Made by a program: the position numbers and the translations under genes
Part shown: positions 17,928-24,995 of the stretch, piece after piece
Position numbering within the stretch: the stretch's first letter is position 1
How the letters are laid out: the number at the start of each line of letters is the position of its first letter
Assembly (NCBI GenBank): GCA_021784375.1
Contig: JAJXSV010000003.1
Location: 1-36,636 of the forward strand
Reading direction: 5' to 3'
Length of the DNA stretch: 36,636 nt
From: Actinomycetes bacterium
GTDB lineage: Bacteria; Actinomycetota; Actinomycetes; S36-B12; UBA5976
The notes under the pieces: model-generated
The model's database searches: none
What the model was told of the DNA's origin: nothing
The model's input: only the letters and a program-made list of their open reading frames with translations

Positions 17928-18398
17928 ATGGCCAAGGCTGACAACGCGTATGCACCGCTGGACGACGTCTCGAAGGCGATCATCGAGCAGTTGCAGCGTG
18001 ACGGCAGGGCTCCGTACGCCGCCATCGGCAAGGCGGTTGGCCTGTCGGAGGCGGCGGTGCGCCAACGCGTGCAGCGCATGCTCGACGCGGGCGTCGTGCA
18101 GGTGGTCGCGGTCTCGAATCCGATGCACCTGGGCTTCACCCGCGCAGCCATGATCGGCCTGAACGTCGATGGCAGCATGGAGGCAGTCGCGGAGAAGATC
18201 GCCAAGATGCCGGAGATCGACTACGTCGTCATCACCGCCGGCTCCTTCGACCTCCTCTGCGAGGTCGTGTGCGAGAACGACGAGCAGTTGCTGGGGATCC
18301 TGCAGGACCGGCTGCGCGCGATCCCCGAAGTCAAGGAGACGGAGACCTTCGTGTATCTGAAGCTCCTCAAGCAGACCTACCAATGGGGTACGAGATGA
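17928..18398 (+). CDS. Lrp/AsnC-family transcriptional regulator
   Basis: A 156-residue feast/famine regulator. The N-terminal winged helix-turn-helix spans about residues 10-60 (LDDVSKAIIEQLQRDGRAPYAAIGKAVGLSEAAVRQRVQRM in pieces). The C-terminal RAM domain (about 70-150) has ITAGSFDLLCEVVCENDEQL, the usual effector and oligomerisation face. Such regulators respond to amino acids or related metabolites. It is the first gene of a four-gene operon whose next start codon overlaps its stop (ATGA), so it probably controls the aminotransferase-flavin protein-FAD oxidoreductase unit and perhaps the divergent importer operon. Confidence 0.92.
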   Translation: MAKADNAYAPLDDVSKAIIEQLQRDGRAPYAAIGKAVGLSEAAVRQRVQRMLDAGVVQVVAVSNPMHLGFTRAAMIGLNVDGSMEAVAEKIAKMPEIDYVVITAGSFDLLCEVVCENDEQLLGILQDRLRAIPEVKETETFVYLKLLKQTYQWGTR

Positions 18399-19801
18399 AT
18401 CCGAACGAACCGCAGGACCACGTCATCACCGGCAAGGATTGGTCGACCTCCGCGCGGGACAACCTGTGGTTGTCGTTCACGCGCCACGGCGCCTTCTACG
18501 GTCTGGGCAGCCGCGAGGTGCCCGTGATCACGCGAGCGGAGGGCCTCTACATCTTCGACGACAAGGGGAACCGCTACATCGACGGCCTCTCCGGCCTCTT
18601 CGCCACGAACATCGGTCACGGCCGCCAGGAGATGGCGGACGCCGCCCACGAGCAGATGATGAAGCTCGACTACTTCCCGCTCTGGGGCCTGGCGCACGAC
18701 AAGGGCACGGAACTCGCAGAACGCCTGGCTTCCTACGCCCCTGGCGACCTCAATCGCGTGTACTTCTCGACGACCGGCGGTGAAGCCGTTGAGTCGGCCT
18801 GGAAACTCGTGAAGCAGTTCTTCAAGCTCACGGGCAAACCCTTGAAGCACAAGGTGATCTCGCGCTACATCTCGTACCACGGCACCACCGCGGGCGCCTT
18901 GTCGATCACCGGCATCCCGGGCGCCAAGCAGTACTTCGAACCGCTGGTCCCGACCACCATCCGGGTGCCGAACACCAACATCTACCGCGCACCGGAGCAC
19001 CTGCGTGACGACCCGGAGGCCTTCGGCCGGTACTGCGCCCACGAGATCGAACAGGCCATCCTCATGGAGGGCCCGGACACCGTCGCCGCCATCTTCCTCG
19101 AGCCGGTGCAGAACGCGGGCGGCTGCTTCACCCCGCCTCCCGGGTACCTCGAGCGGGTACGCGAGATCTGCAACCAGTACGACGTGGTCATGGTGGCGGA
19201 CGAGACCATCACGGGCTTCGGTCGCATCGGTGACTGGTTCGCCATGAATCGCTTCGGCGTGGTGCCGGACATCATCACCTGCGCCAAGGGCCTCACCTCC
19301 GGCTATGCGCCGCTGGGCGCGATGATCGTCTCCGACTACTTCTTCGAACCCTTCAAGCACGGCACGAATGCCTTCCTCCATGGCTTCACCTACGGCGGGC
19401 ACCCGCTCTCCGCGGCCCTGGCCATGAAGAACCTCGACATCATGGAGCGCGAACGCATCCCCCAGCACGTGCTCGAGAACGAGCAGGCATTCAGGGGGAC
19501 GCTGGAGAAGCTCCTCGACCTGCCGATCGTGGGCGATGTCCGCGGCGCCGGGTACTTCTACGCCATCGAGTTGGTGAAGGACAAGGAGACGCGTGAGACC
19601 TTCAGCGATGACGAGGGCGAACGCCTGCTGCGCGGGTACGTGTCGGGGGCCCTCTGGTACAACGGCCTCTACTGCCGTGCGGATGACCGAGGCGACCCGG
19701 TGATCCAGCTGGCACCCCCCTTGACGGCGGGCCAGGACACCTTCGACGAGATCGAGGGCATCCTGCGCAGCGTGCTCGAGAAGGCGCAGGACTTCCTGTG
19801 A
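18395..19801 (+). CDS. Class III omega-aminotransferase, probably putrescine/diamine:pyruvate type
   Basis: A 468-residue PLP enzyme. Characteristic stretches are GLYIFDDKGNRYIDGLSGLFATNIGHGRQE (family N-terminal signature), YFSTTGGEAVESAWKLVKQF, SRYISYHGTTAGALSITG, the cofactor aspartate in VADETITGFGRIGDWFAM and Schiff-base Lys298 in TCAKGLTSGYAPLGAM. This is the SpuC / beta-alanine:pyruvate subgroup, distinct from the GabT in the same locus. It would convert putrescine (or cadaverine) to the aminoaldehyde with pyruvate as acceptor; the exact amine is inferred from context. The ATG at 18395 overlaps the lrp stop; an ATG four codons earlier is an alternative. Confidence 0.85.
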   Translation: MNPNEPQDHVITGKDWSTSARDNLWLSFTRHGAFYGLGSREVPVITRAEGLYIFDDKGNRYIDGLSGLFATNIGHGRQEMADAAHEQMMKLDYFPLWGLAHDKGTELAERLASYAPGDLNRVYFSTTGGEAVESAWKLVKQFFKLTGKPLKHKVISRYISYHGTTAGALSITGIPGAKQYFEPLVPTTIRVPNTNIYRAPEHLRDDPEAFGRYCAHEIEQAILMEGPDTVAAIFLEPVQNAGGCFTPPPGYLERVREICNQYDVVMVADETITGFGRIGDWFAMNRFGVVPDIITCAKGLTSGYAPLGAMIVSDYFFEPFKHGTNAFLHGFTYGGHPLSAALAMKNLDIMERERIPQHVLENEQAFRGTLEKLLDLPIVGDVRGAGYFYAIELVKDKETRETFSDDEGERLLRGYVSGALWYNGLYCRADDRGDPVIQLAPPLTAGQDTFDEIEGILRSVLEKAQDFL

Positions 19802-20451
19802 CGATCGACTCGGGGCTCTCGCTCCGGACCACGTTCGGACGGAAGCCCGAGCGGGGCTCACACGAACGGGCAGAATTCAATGCCGTCGTGGATGCCGCAC
19901 TGGTGGGCCATCTCGCGTACGTCGTCGACGGTCAGCCCTATGCGCTGCCCGTCGCCTTCGCGCGCGACGGTGACGCCCTGCTGTTCCACGGCTCCTCGGG
20001 AGCCAGACCGTTCCGCCTGCTGGCGGACGGCGCACCCTGCTGCTTCACCGTGACCCACCTCGACGGGCTGGTACTCGCACGCAGCGCCAACGACTCGTCG
20101 ATGAACTACCGATCCGCCGTCGTCATCGGCACATGCGGGCAGGTCACGGAACCCGAGGAGAAGGCGCGTGCGCTGGACGCCATCACCGACCATCTCCTGC
20201 CGGGACGCCGGGCGTCGCTGCGGCCAATGACGAAGAAGGAGGTCGCGGCGACCATCGTGCTGCGCCTGCCCATCGTCGAGTTCTCCGTGAAGTCGCGCAG
20301 CGGCGATCCCGGTGACGAGGGTGACGACATCCACTACCCGGTGTGGTCGGGCGTCATGCCGCTGTCCATGCGATTCGGCGATCCCATCGCGGCAGCCAAC
20401 CTCGACGCCGGCCTGGACGAGCCCGCCTACCTGCGTGGTTGGCGGGCCTGA
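19798..20451 (+). CDS. Pyridoxamine 5'-phosphate oxidase-like FMN-binding protein
   Basis: A 217-residue split-barrel flavin protein of the Pyridox_ox_2/NimA-like group. The segment VDAALVGHLAYVVDGQPYALPVAFARDGDALLFHGSSGARPFRLL (split across residues 30-75) is the typical barrel core, and SMNYRSAVVIGTCGQVTE continues it. Members bind FMN, heme or F420 and reduce or scavenge small molecules, and some are annotated as nitroimidazole-resistance proteins. The GTG start overlaps the aminotransferase stop (GTGA), so it is tightly coupled to amine catabolism. One possible role is handling PLP/PMP or protecting against reactive aldehydes or peroxide; that role is not shown by sequence. Confidence 0.78.
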   Translation: MTIDSGLSLRTTFGRKPERGSHERAEFNAVVDAALVGHLAYVVDGQPYALPVAFARDGDALLFHGSSGARPFRLLADGAPCCFTVTHLDGLVLARSANDSSMNYRSAVVIGTCGQVTEPEEKARALDAITDHLLPGRRASLRPMTKKEVAATIVLRLPIVEFSVKSRSGDPGDEGDDIHYPVWSGVMPLSMRFGDPIAAANLDAGLDEPAYLRGWRA

Positions 20452-20475
20452 GCCTCGCCGCGGCGAAGGAGTGCG

Positions 20476-21840
20476 ATGAGCGATCACGGACCCGAGCCCT
20501 GGCCGGACTCGCTGTGGCGTGCGACCGCCGATGCGCCGCCGCCTACCACCCGGGAACTCCCGCGACACGCTGACGTGGTGATCATCGGCGCGGGCTACAC
20601 CGGACTGTGGACGGCCCTGCATCTGTTGCGTGAACAACCGGGGCTGTCCGTGGTGGTACTCGAGCGGACCGGTGTGGGCTTCGGCGCCAGCGGACGCAAC
20701 GGCGGCTGGGTGTCGGCGCTCTTCCCCGCCGCCCCGGAGCGGCTCGCGGCCGCCTCGTCCCGCGGATCCGCCATGGCACTGCGTTGGGCCATGCGGGGGG
20801 CCGTCGACGATGTCGGGACCTGGTGCCGCGAGGAGGCGATCGACTGCGACTACGCCAAGGGCGGCACCATCACCATGGCGCGGAATCCCGCCCAGTCGGC
20901 GTCACTGCGCCAGGAGCTTGCCCATGAGCGCTCGTGGGGTGACACCGATTCGACGTTGCTGGACGCCGCCGCGACCCGTGCGCACATCGGGGCCGCGGGC
21001 GTGCAGGCCGGCATGTACACACCGCACTGCGCGGTCGTGCATCCGCTCAAGCTCGCACGGGGCCTGGCGCACGCGGTGCTCGCACGCGGGGGCCTGATCG
21101 TCGAGGAGTGCACGGCCCTCTCCTTCGCCCGGGGAGTGGTGTCGACGGATCGTGGCGTCATCACGGGCGATGCCATCGTGCGTGCGACCGAGGGCTTCAC
21201 CGCGCGCTTCGAGGACCACGCGCGTGAGCTCATGCCGATCTACTCGCTGATGATCGCCACCGAGCCGCTGTCGGACGCGCAATGGGATGCGGTCGGCCTG
21301 GCGCAGCGCGAGGCCTTCACGGAGCAACGTCATGTCGTCATCTACGGCCAGCGCACGGCGGACGGACGCCTGGCCTTCGGCGGCCGCGGGGCCCCGTACC
21401 ACTGGGGATCGGCGATCGATCCCCGCCACGACACGCATGGGCGGGTGCATCGACAACTGCAGGAGACCCTGCTCGAACTCCTGCCCCAGCTCGCCGGCGT
21501 GCGCATCACCCACCGCTGGGGTGGGGCGCTGGCGATCCCGCGCGACTCCCTCCCCTTCGTGCGCTTCGAGGACGGGTTGGGGGCGGCTGGCGGTTACGTG
21601 GGTGACGGCGTGGCCGCAGCCGCGCTCGCCGGTCGCACCCTGGCCGACCTGGTCCTGGGGCGCCGCACAGCGCGCACGGAACTGCCCTGGGTCAACCACC
21701 ACGGCCGGCCCTGGGAGCCTGAGCCGCTGCGATGGCTGGAAGCGAACGGCATGCTCGCCGGGCTGGGCCTCGCGGATCGATGCGAGGCCCGCACGGGCAG
21801 ACCGAGCCTGCTGGCGAGCCTGCTGTACCGGATGCTCTAG
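20476..21840 (+). CDS. FAD-dependent amine/amino-acid oxidoreductase (DAO family)
   Basis: A 454-residue DAO-fold flavoenzyme. The dinucleotide motif VVIIGAGYTGLWTALHLL starts near residue 34, followed by VVLERTGVGFGASGRNGGWVS, the FAD loop with S-G-R-N-G-G typical of PuuB/ordL-type amine oxidases. A C-terminal GGYVGDGVAAAALAGRTLADLVLG segment closes the FAD site. It resembles gamma-glutamylputrescine oxidase, but no gamma-glutamylputrescine synthetase or hydrolase (PuuA, PuuD) is in the window, so another secondary amine or amino acid may be oxidised. A GAAGGAG site precedes the ATG. It converges on the LysR gene, and both stop codons share the palindrome CTAG. Confidence 0.85.
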   Translation: MSDHGPEPWPDSLWRATADAPPPTTRELPRHADVVIIGAGYTGLWTALHLLREQPGLSVVVLERTGVGFGASGRNGGWVSALFPAAPERLAAASSRGSAMALRWAMRGAVDDVGTWCREEAIDCDYAKGGTITMARNPAQSASLRQELAHERSWGDTDSTLLDAAATRAHIGAAGVQAGMYTPHCAVVHPLKLARGLAHAVLARGGLIVEECTALSFARGVVSTDRGVITGDAIVRATEGFTARFEDHARELMPIYSLMIATEPLSDAQWDAVGLAQREAFTEQRHVVIYGQRTADGRLAFGGRGAPYHWGSAIDPRHDTHGRVHRQLQETLLELLPQLAGVRITHRWGGALAIPRDSLPFVRFEDGLGAAGGYVGDGVAAAALAGRTLADLVLGRRTARTELPWVNHHGRPWEPEPLRWLEANGMLAGLGLADRCEARTGRPSLLASLLYRML

Positions 21841-22772
21841 CGCGGCCCGGGGATGCGGGGCCGCCCGGCCTCCGGTACCACCCTGGCGGCCAACTGGATG
21901 ATGGCCTGGGTGGCGGACAGCCAGGAGACGTTGGCCGGCGCGACCATCACGATGTCGCGCACGATCTCCTCGCGCATGGCCGTGCGCTCGAGATCGGCGT
22001 TGGGCACGAAGGGCAACCACATGTCTGTCGCGATGGTGATGCCGAGCCCCTGCGCTGCCATCTGCATGGTCGCCGCCACGTCATTCACCTCATGCTTCAC
22101 GTGCGGCTCCACCCCCACGCGCCGGAAGGCGGCGCGCGTCACCCGGCCCAGAACGGTCGACTCGGGCGGCAGGATCCAGGCCTCATCCGCCAGGTCACCG
22201 AGGGACTGCGGTCGGGGACCCGGTGTCGGGTGGGCGATGTGCCCGGCGATCCAGTAGCGCTCGGTCATGAGGTTGACGATGGACGTCGAGCGATCGCGCG
22301 GCAGCGGCACCTCGGGGTGCTCCAGCCCGAAGGCCAGGTCGACCTCCCCGCGGGAGACGGAGCGCACGCTGAAGTCGGCGTCCACCTCTCGGGTCTGCAC
22401 CGTGAGATCGGGGAATCGCTCGGCGGTCTCCGCCAGCAGGGGTGCGAGCAAGGCGGCTGCAGAGCTACCCCAGGTGCCGAGCACGAGGGTTCCGGAGAGC
22501 TCTCCGCCGGCCTGCGACACTGCAGCACGCGCCCGGTCCTCGGCGGCCAGCACCCGGTCGGCCTCTACGGCGAGCGCCCGTCCCGCGTCCGTGAGCATGG
22601 CCCGGCGGCCGATCTTCGTCATGAGGGGCACACCCACCGACTTCTGCAACTCCGCGAGTTGCTGCGAGACGGCGCCCGGCGTGTAACCCAGTTCATCTGC
22701 GGCCTCGGCCATGGTGCCCCAACGGGCGAATTCGCGCAGGGTGGCCAGCTGGGTGATGTTCAGGCGGGTCAT
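21837..22772 (-). CDS. LysR-family transcriptional regulator
   Basis: A 311-residue LTTR. The N-terminal winged HTH (residues 4-62) reads NITQLATLREFARWGTMAEAADELGYTPGAVSQQLAEL in pieces, followed by the linker helix and a periplasmic-binding-protein-like effector domain (about 92-300; TLVLGTWGSSAAALLAPLLAE). It lies tail to tail with the FAD oxidoreductase, and upstream of it on the same strand are a hairpin, the microprotein ORF and a T-N11-A palindrome. A purine-rich GGGGGA lies about seven bases before the ATG. Its targets could be the microprotein unit, its own gene, or the amine operon; the effector is unknown. Confidence 0.9.
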   Translation of the reverse strand: MTRLNITQLATLREFARWGTMAEAADELGYTPGAVSQQLAELQKSVGVPLMTKIGRRAMLTDAGRALAVEADRVLAAEDRARAAVSQAGGELSGTLVLGTWGSSAAALLAPLLAETAERFPDLTVQTREVDADFSVRSVSRGEVDLAFGLEHPEVPLPRDRSTSIVNLMTERYWIAGHIAHPTPGPRPQSLGDLADEAWILPPESTVLGRVTRAAFRRVGVEPHVKHEVNDVAATMQMAAQGLGITIATDMWLPFVPNADLERTAMREEIVRDIVMVAPANVSWLSATQAIIQLAARVVPEAGRPRIPGPR

Positions 22773-22796
22773 GCGTCAGTCCCCCACACAACGAGA

Positions 22797-22840
22797 ATGC
22801 GCGGCCCCGCCCCCGCATGACTGGGGATGGGACCGCGCAT
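22797..22840 (-). terminator. GC-rich hairpin between microprotein ORF and lysR
   Basis: Arm 22797-22808 (ATGCGCGGCCCC) pairs with 22829-22840 with one mismatch. On the minus strand it lies after the microprotein stop and 24 bases before the lysR ATG, and the bases after it include a modest U-containing stretch (TCTCGTTGTG). It may end the microprotein transcript or attenuate read-through into lysR. Confidence 0.45.
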
Positions 22841-22866
22841 GGAATCGAACGTCGCCTGCCGCTCGA

Positions 22867-22938
22867 TCAGCCTTCGCGAACGATGAGTGTCATATGCGCC
22901 GCGAGCGCCACAACGGCGAGAGCCGCAATGATCCACAT
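22867..22938 (-). CDS. 23-residue single-span membrane microprotein (unrecognised)
   Basis: A 24-codon frame (23 residues plus TGA) with an outstanding ribosome site: AAGGAG at 22945-22950, six bases before the ATG. The product starts MWIIAALAVVALAAHM, an unbroken hydrophobic helix, and ends TLIVREG with a charged RE tail. This is the layout of a single-pass microprotein or small transporter subunit; the tail charge alone does not fix topology. It resembles in style the tiny accessory subunits of transporters (MetS- or KdpF-like), but I do not recognise the family and no cognate transporter is adjacent. It sits alone between gcdH and lysR, with its own upstream palindromes, structured leader and downstream hairpin. 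Confidence 0.6.
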   Translation of the reverse strand: MWIIAALAVVALAAHMTLIVREG

Positions 22939-22944
22939 GCTGTG

Positions 22945-23025
22945 CTCCTTCCCTCGGTGCAGGGTGGCCCTGCGATCGTTGACGCCATCTGGTGCTGGCG
23001 TCCTTGAGGGAAGTGTGGAGGAAGG
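22945..23025 (-). promoter_or_regulatory. Structured leader of the microprotein mRNA with partly sequestered ribosome site
   Basis: On the minus strand the leader can form a three-way junction. P1 is 8 bp (23006-23013 with 22948-22955), P2 is 7 bp with an 8-base loop (22996-23002 with 22981-22987), and P3 is 6 bp with a 3-base loop (22968-22973 with 22959-22964). The 3' arm of P1 covers half of the Shine-Dalgarno. A second segment, 23020-23025, can pair perfectly with 22947-22952 and would cover more of it, excluding P1. The architecture is riboswitch-like but matches no class I can name, and the transcript start may truncate the second anti-SD. Confidence 0.45.
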
Positions 23026-23028
23026 CTG

Positions 23029-23077
23029 GATATAGCACAAGCGATGCTTTCTACGAAGTATTCGTTAGCAATGCTAA
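23029..23077 (-). promoter_or_regulatory. Promoter/operator region with two palindromes ahead of the microprotein
   Basis: A 13-base palindrome TTAGCA-A-TGCTAA at 23065-23077 has the T-N11-A form of LysR-regulator boxes. Touching it is ACGAA-GTA-TTCGT at 23053-23065. Downstream on the minus strand TATATC (23029-23034) resembles a -10, with TTCGTA at 23052-23057 as a weak -35 (17-base spacer). The LTTR box would then be centred near -49, a reasonable activator position. Confidence 0.45.
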
Positions 23078-23151
23078 TGCATAGGCCGATCGACGGCCAG
23101 ATGTGCCCGCCGAACGGTACCCCGGAGGGTATCTCGCACGCCCCCACTCGA

Positions 23152-24318
23152 TCAGCGATAGGCGGCGATTCCGGTGAGCGCCTCCCCGATGACGAGCGTG
23201 TGCATCTCGTGCGTGCCCTCGTAGGTGAACACGGACTCCAGGTTGTTGCTGTGGCGGATCACCGGGTACTCGAGGGTGATGCCGTTCGCCCCCAGTACCG
23301 CCCGGCATTCACGCGCGACCCCCAGGGCCATCTGCGCGTTGTTGAACTTCCCCATGCTGATCTGCTCCGGGCGCACCTCGTGGGCGTCCTTGAGGGTGCC
23401 GATGCGATGTGCGAGCAACCAGCCCGTGTCCAGCCCCACCGCCATCTCCGCCAACTTGCGCTGCGTGAGCTGGAACCCGGCGAGCGGACGGTCGAACTGC
23501 ACCCGCGAGGTCGAGTAGTCGATGGCGCTTTCCAGGCAATCGCGAGCGGCTCCCAGGACGCCCCAGACGATGCCGAAGCGCGCCTCGGAGAGGCAGGTGA
23601 GGGGACCGCGCAGGCCCTTGGCCAGCGGCAGTTGCGCGGAAGCGGGCACGCGCACCTGGTCGAGCACGAGCTCCGAGGTCACGGAGGCCCGCAAGGAGAA
23701 CTTCCGATGGATGACATGGGCGGAGAAGCCGACCGAGTCCGTGGGGATCACGAAGCCACGGACGCCGTCCTCGGTGTTGGCCCACACGACGGCGACATCA
23801 GCCACATTGCCGTTGGTGATCCACATCTTGGTGCCGGTGATCACCCAGTCCGCACCGTCGCGACGGGCGAAGGTGCGCATCCCCGCCGGGTTGGAGCCGA
23901 AGTCCGGCTCGGTGAGCCCGAAGCAGCCGAGGGCTTCGCCGCGGGCCATGCGCGGCAGCCACTCCTGCTTCTGCTCCTCGCTCCCCCAGTGGTGGATGGC
24001 GAACATCGCCAATGACCCCTGCACGGAGACGAGCGACCGGATCCCGGAGTCACCGGCTTCGAGCTCGAGGCAGGCCAGGCCATAGGCGATGGCGTCGGTG
24101 CCGGCGCACTCATAGCCCTCGAGGTGCATCCCGAGCAGGCCGATGGCGCCCATCTCCCGCGCCAGTTCCCGCGCCGGTATCTCCCCGCGCTCGAACCAGT
24201 CCGCGATCTCCGGCTTGATCCGGCGCTCGACGTAGTCGCGCACGGTGTCACGGATGACGCGCTGCTCCTCGCTGAGCATGCCGTCGAGGTCGAGCAGGGC
24301 GAACGGACGCTGGGGCAT
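23152..24318 (-). CDS. gcdH: Glutaryl-CoA dehydrogenase
   Basis: A 388-residue acyl-CoA dehydrogenase that follows the glutaryl-CoA dehydrogenase pattern closely. Arg94-Ser95 in DSGIRSLVSVQGSLAM is the pair that holds the substrate gamma-carboxylate; FGLTEPDFGSNPAGM, TKMWITNG and KFSLRASVTSELVLD bind FAD and substrate. The catalytic base is Glu367 in TYEGTHEMH, and RHSNNLESV precedes it. The enzyme oxidatively decarboxylates glutaryl-CoA to crotonyl-CoA, passing electrons to ETF. AGGAG lies eight bases before the ATG at 24318; an ATG seven codons upstream overlaps the gntR stop but sits before that ribosome site. It is the last gene of the caiB-gntR-gcdH operon. Confidence 0.92.
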   Translation of the reverse strand: MPQRPFALLDLDGMLSEEQRVIRDTVRDYVERRIKPEIADWFERGEIPARELAREMGAIGLLGMHLEGYECAGTDAIAYGLACLELEAGDSGIRSLVSVQGSLAMFAIHHWGSEEQKQEWLPRMARGEALGCFGLTEPDFGSNPAGMRTFARRDGADWVITGTKMWITNGNVADVAVVWANTEDGVRGFVIPTDSVGFSAHVIHRKFSLRASVTSELVLDQVRVPASAQLPLAKGLRGPLTCLSEARFGIVWGVLGAARDCLESAIDYSTSRVQFDRPLAGFQLTQRKLAEMAVGLDTGWLLAHRIGTLKDAHEVRPEQISMGKFNNAQMALGVARECRAVLGANGITLEYPVIRHSNNLESVFTYEGTHEMHTLVIGEALTGIAAYR

Positions 24319-24335
24319 GGTGGCTTCTCCTATGG

Positions 24336-24995
24336 TCAATGGCCGAGGACGCGGCTGACGCGTTGGACGGCTTGGTCACGATGGGCGTGCAGGAGGGCGA
24401 TGGTGCCCGGCACATCCCGCGCACGAGCGGCGTTCAGGATGGCGCGATGCTCACGCCGCACGGTCTCGCGGTTGTCGGGCGCCGCGAAGTAGAGGGAGCG
24501 GTAGGCGTCGGTGGCATCCCAGAGTTGGCGGATCAACCGTGACGTGCGCGGCAGGCCCGCCCGGTCGAACAGCAGGAAGTGGAACGCCCGGTTGGCGGAC
24601 GTCATGGCGGGGATGTCCTCGCGCAGCGCGGCCCCCTCGATGGCCGTGAGCGCATCCACCATGGCTTCGAGATCGTCCTCGCTGAGTAGGGGCAAGGCGA
24701 CCGCCACCGCGTCGTCCTCCAGCAACCGGCGGATCCGGTAGACCTCGGCCAGGTCGCTGCTCGACAACTCGGCCATGAAGTAGCCGCGGTGCGGGTGGTA
24801 GGCCACCTGGCCCTCGCCCTCGAGGATCTTCAGGGCTTCGCGCAACGGCACCCGGGAGGTGCCGAGTCGTTCCGCGAGCGCCTCCTGCCGGATCTGTTCG
24901 CCAGGCCTGAGTTCCCCGTTCACGATCGAGCGGCGCAGTTCCGCGAGCACGAACTCCTGGGCCGTCGGGGGGCGACGCGGTCGTTCCGCGGTCAT
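24336..24995 (-). CDS. GntR-family (FCD/FadR-type) transcriptional regulator
   Basis: A 219-residue regulator. The winged HTH (about residues 10-75) has the GntR signature IVNGELRPGEQIRQEALAER then LGTSRVPLREALKILEGEG. The C-terminal FCD helical domain (about 85-210) contains the metal-site candidates of the family (YRIRRLLEDDAV; NRAFHFLLFDRAG; REHRAIL, with D, H and H positions). It is encoded between the CoA-transferase and gcdH; its ATG overlaps the caiB stop (ATGA). It probably represses the operon in the absence of glutarate or a CoA ester, acting at the palindrome upstream of caiB. Confidence 0.92.
   Translation of the reverse strand: MTAERPRRPPTAQEFVLAELRRSIVNGELRPGEQIRQEALAERLGTSRVPLREALKILEGEGQVAYHPHRGYFMAELSSSDLAEVYRIRRLLEDDAVAVALPLLSEDDLEAMVDALTAIEGAALREDIPAMTSANRAFHFLLFDRAGLPRTSRLIRQLWDATDAYRSLYFAAPDNRETVRREHRAILNAARARDVPGTIALLHAHRDQAVQRVSRVLGH

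Noticed and set aside
18377..19861. 494-codon minus-strand frame opposite the class III aminotransferase
   Set aside because: Mirror frame of a conserved PLP enzyme; no independent support.
20476..21840. Naming the FAD oxidoreductase puuB
   Set aside because: The fold and loop fit PuuB-like oxidases, but no PuuA, PuuC or PuuD companions are in the window, so the specific substrate is not supported.
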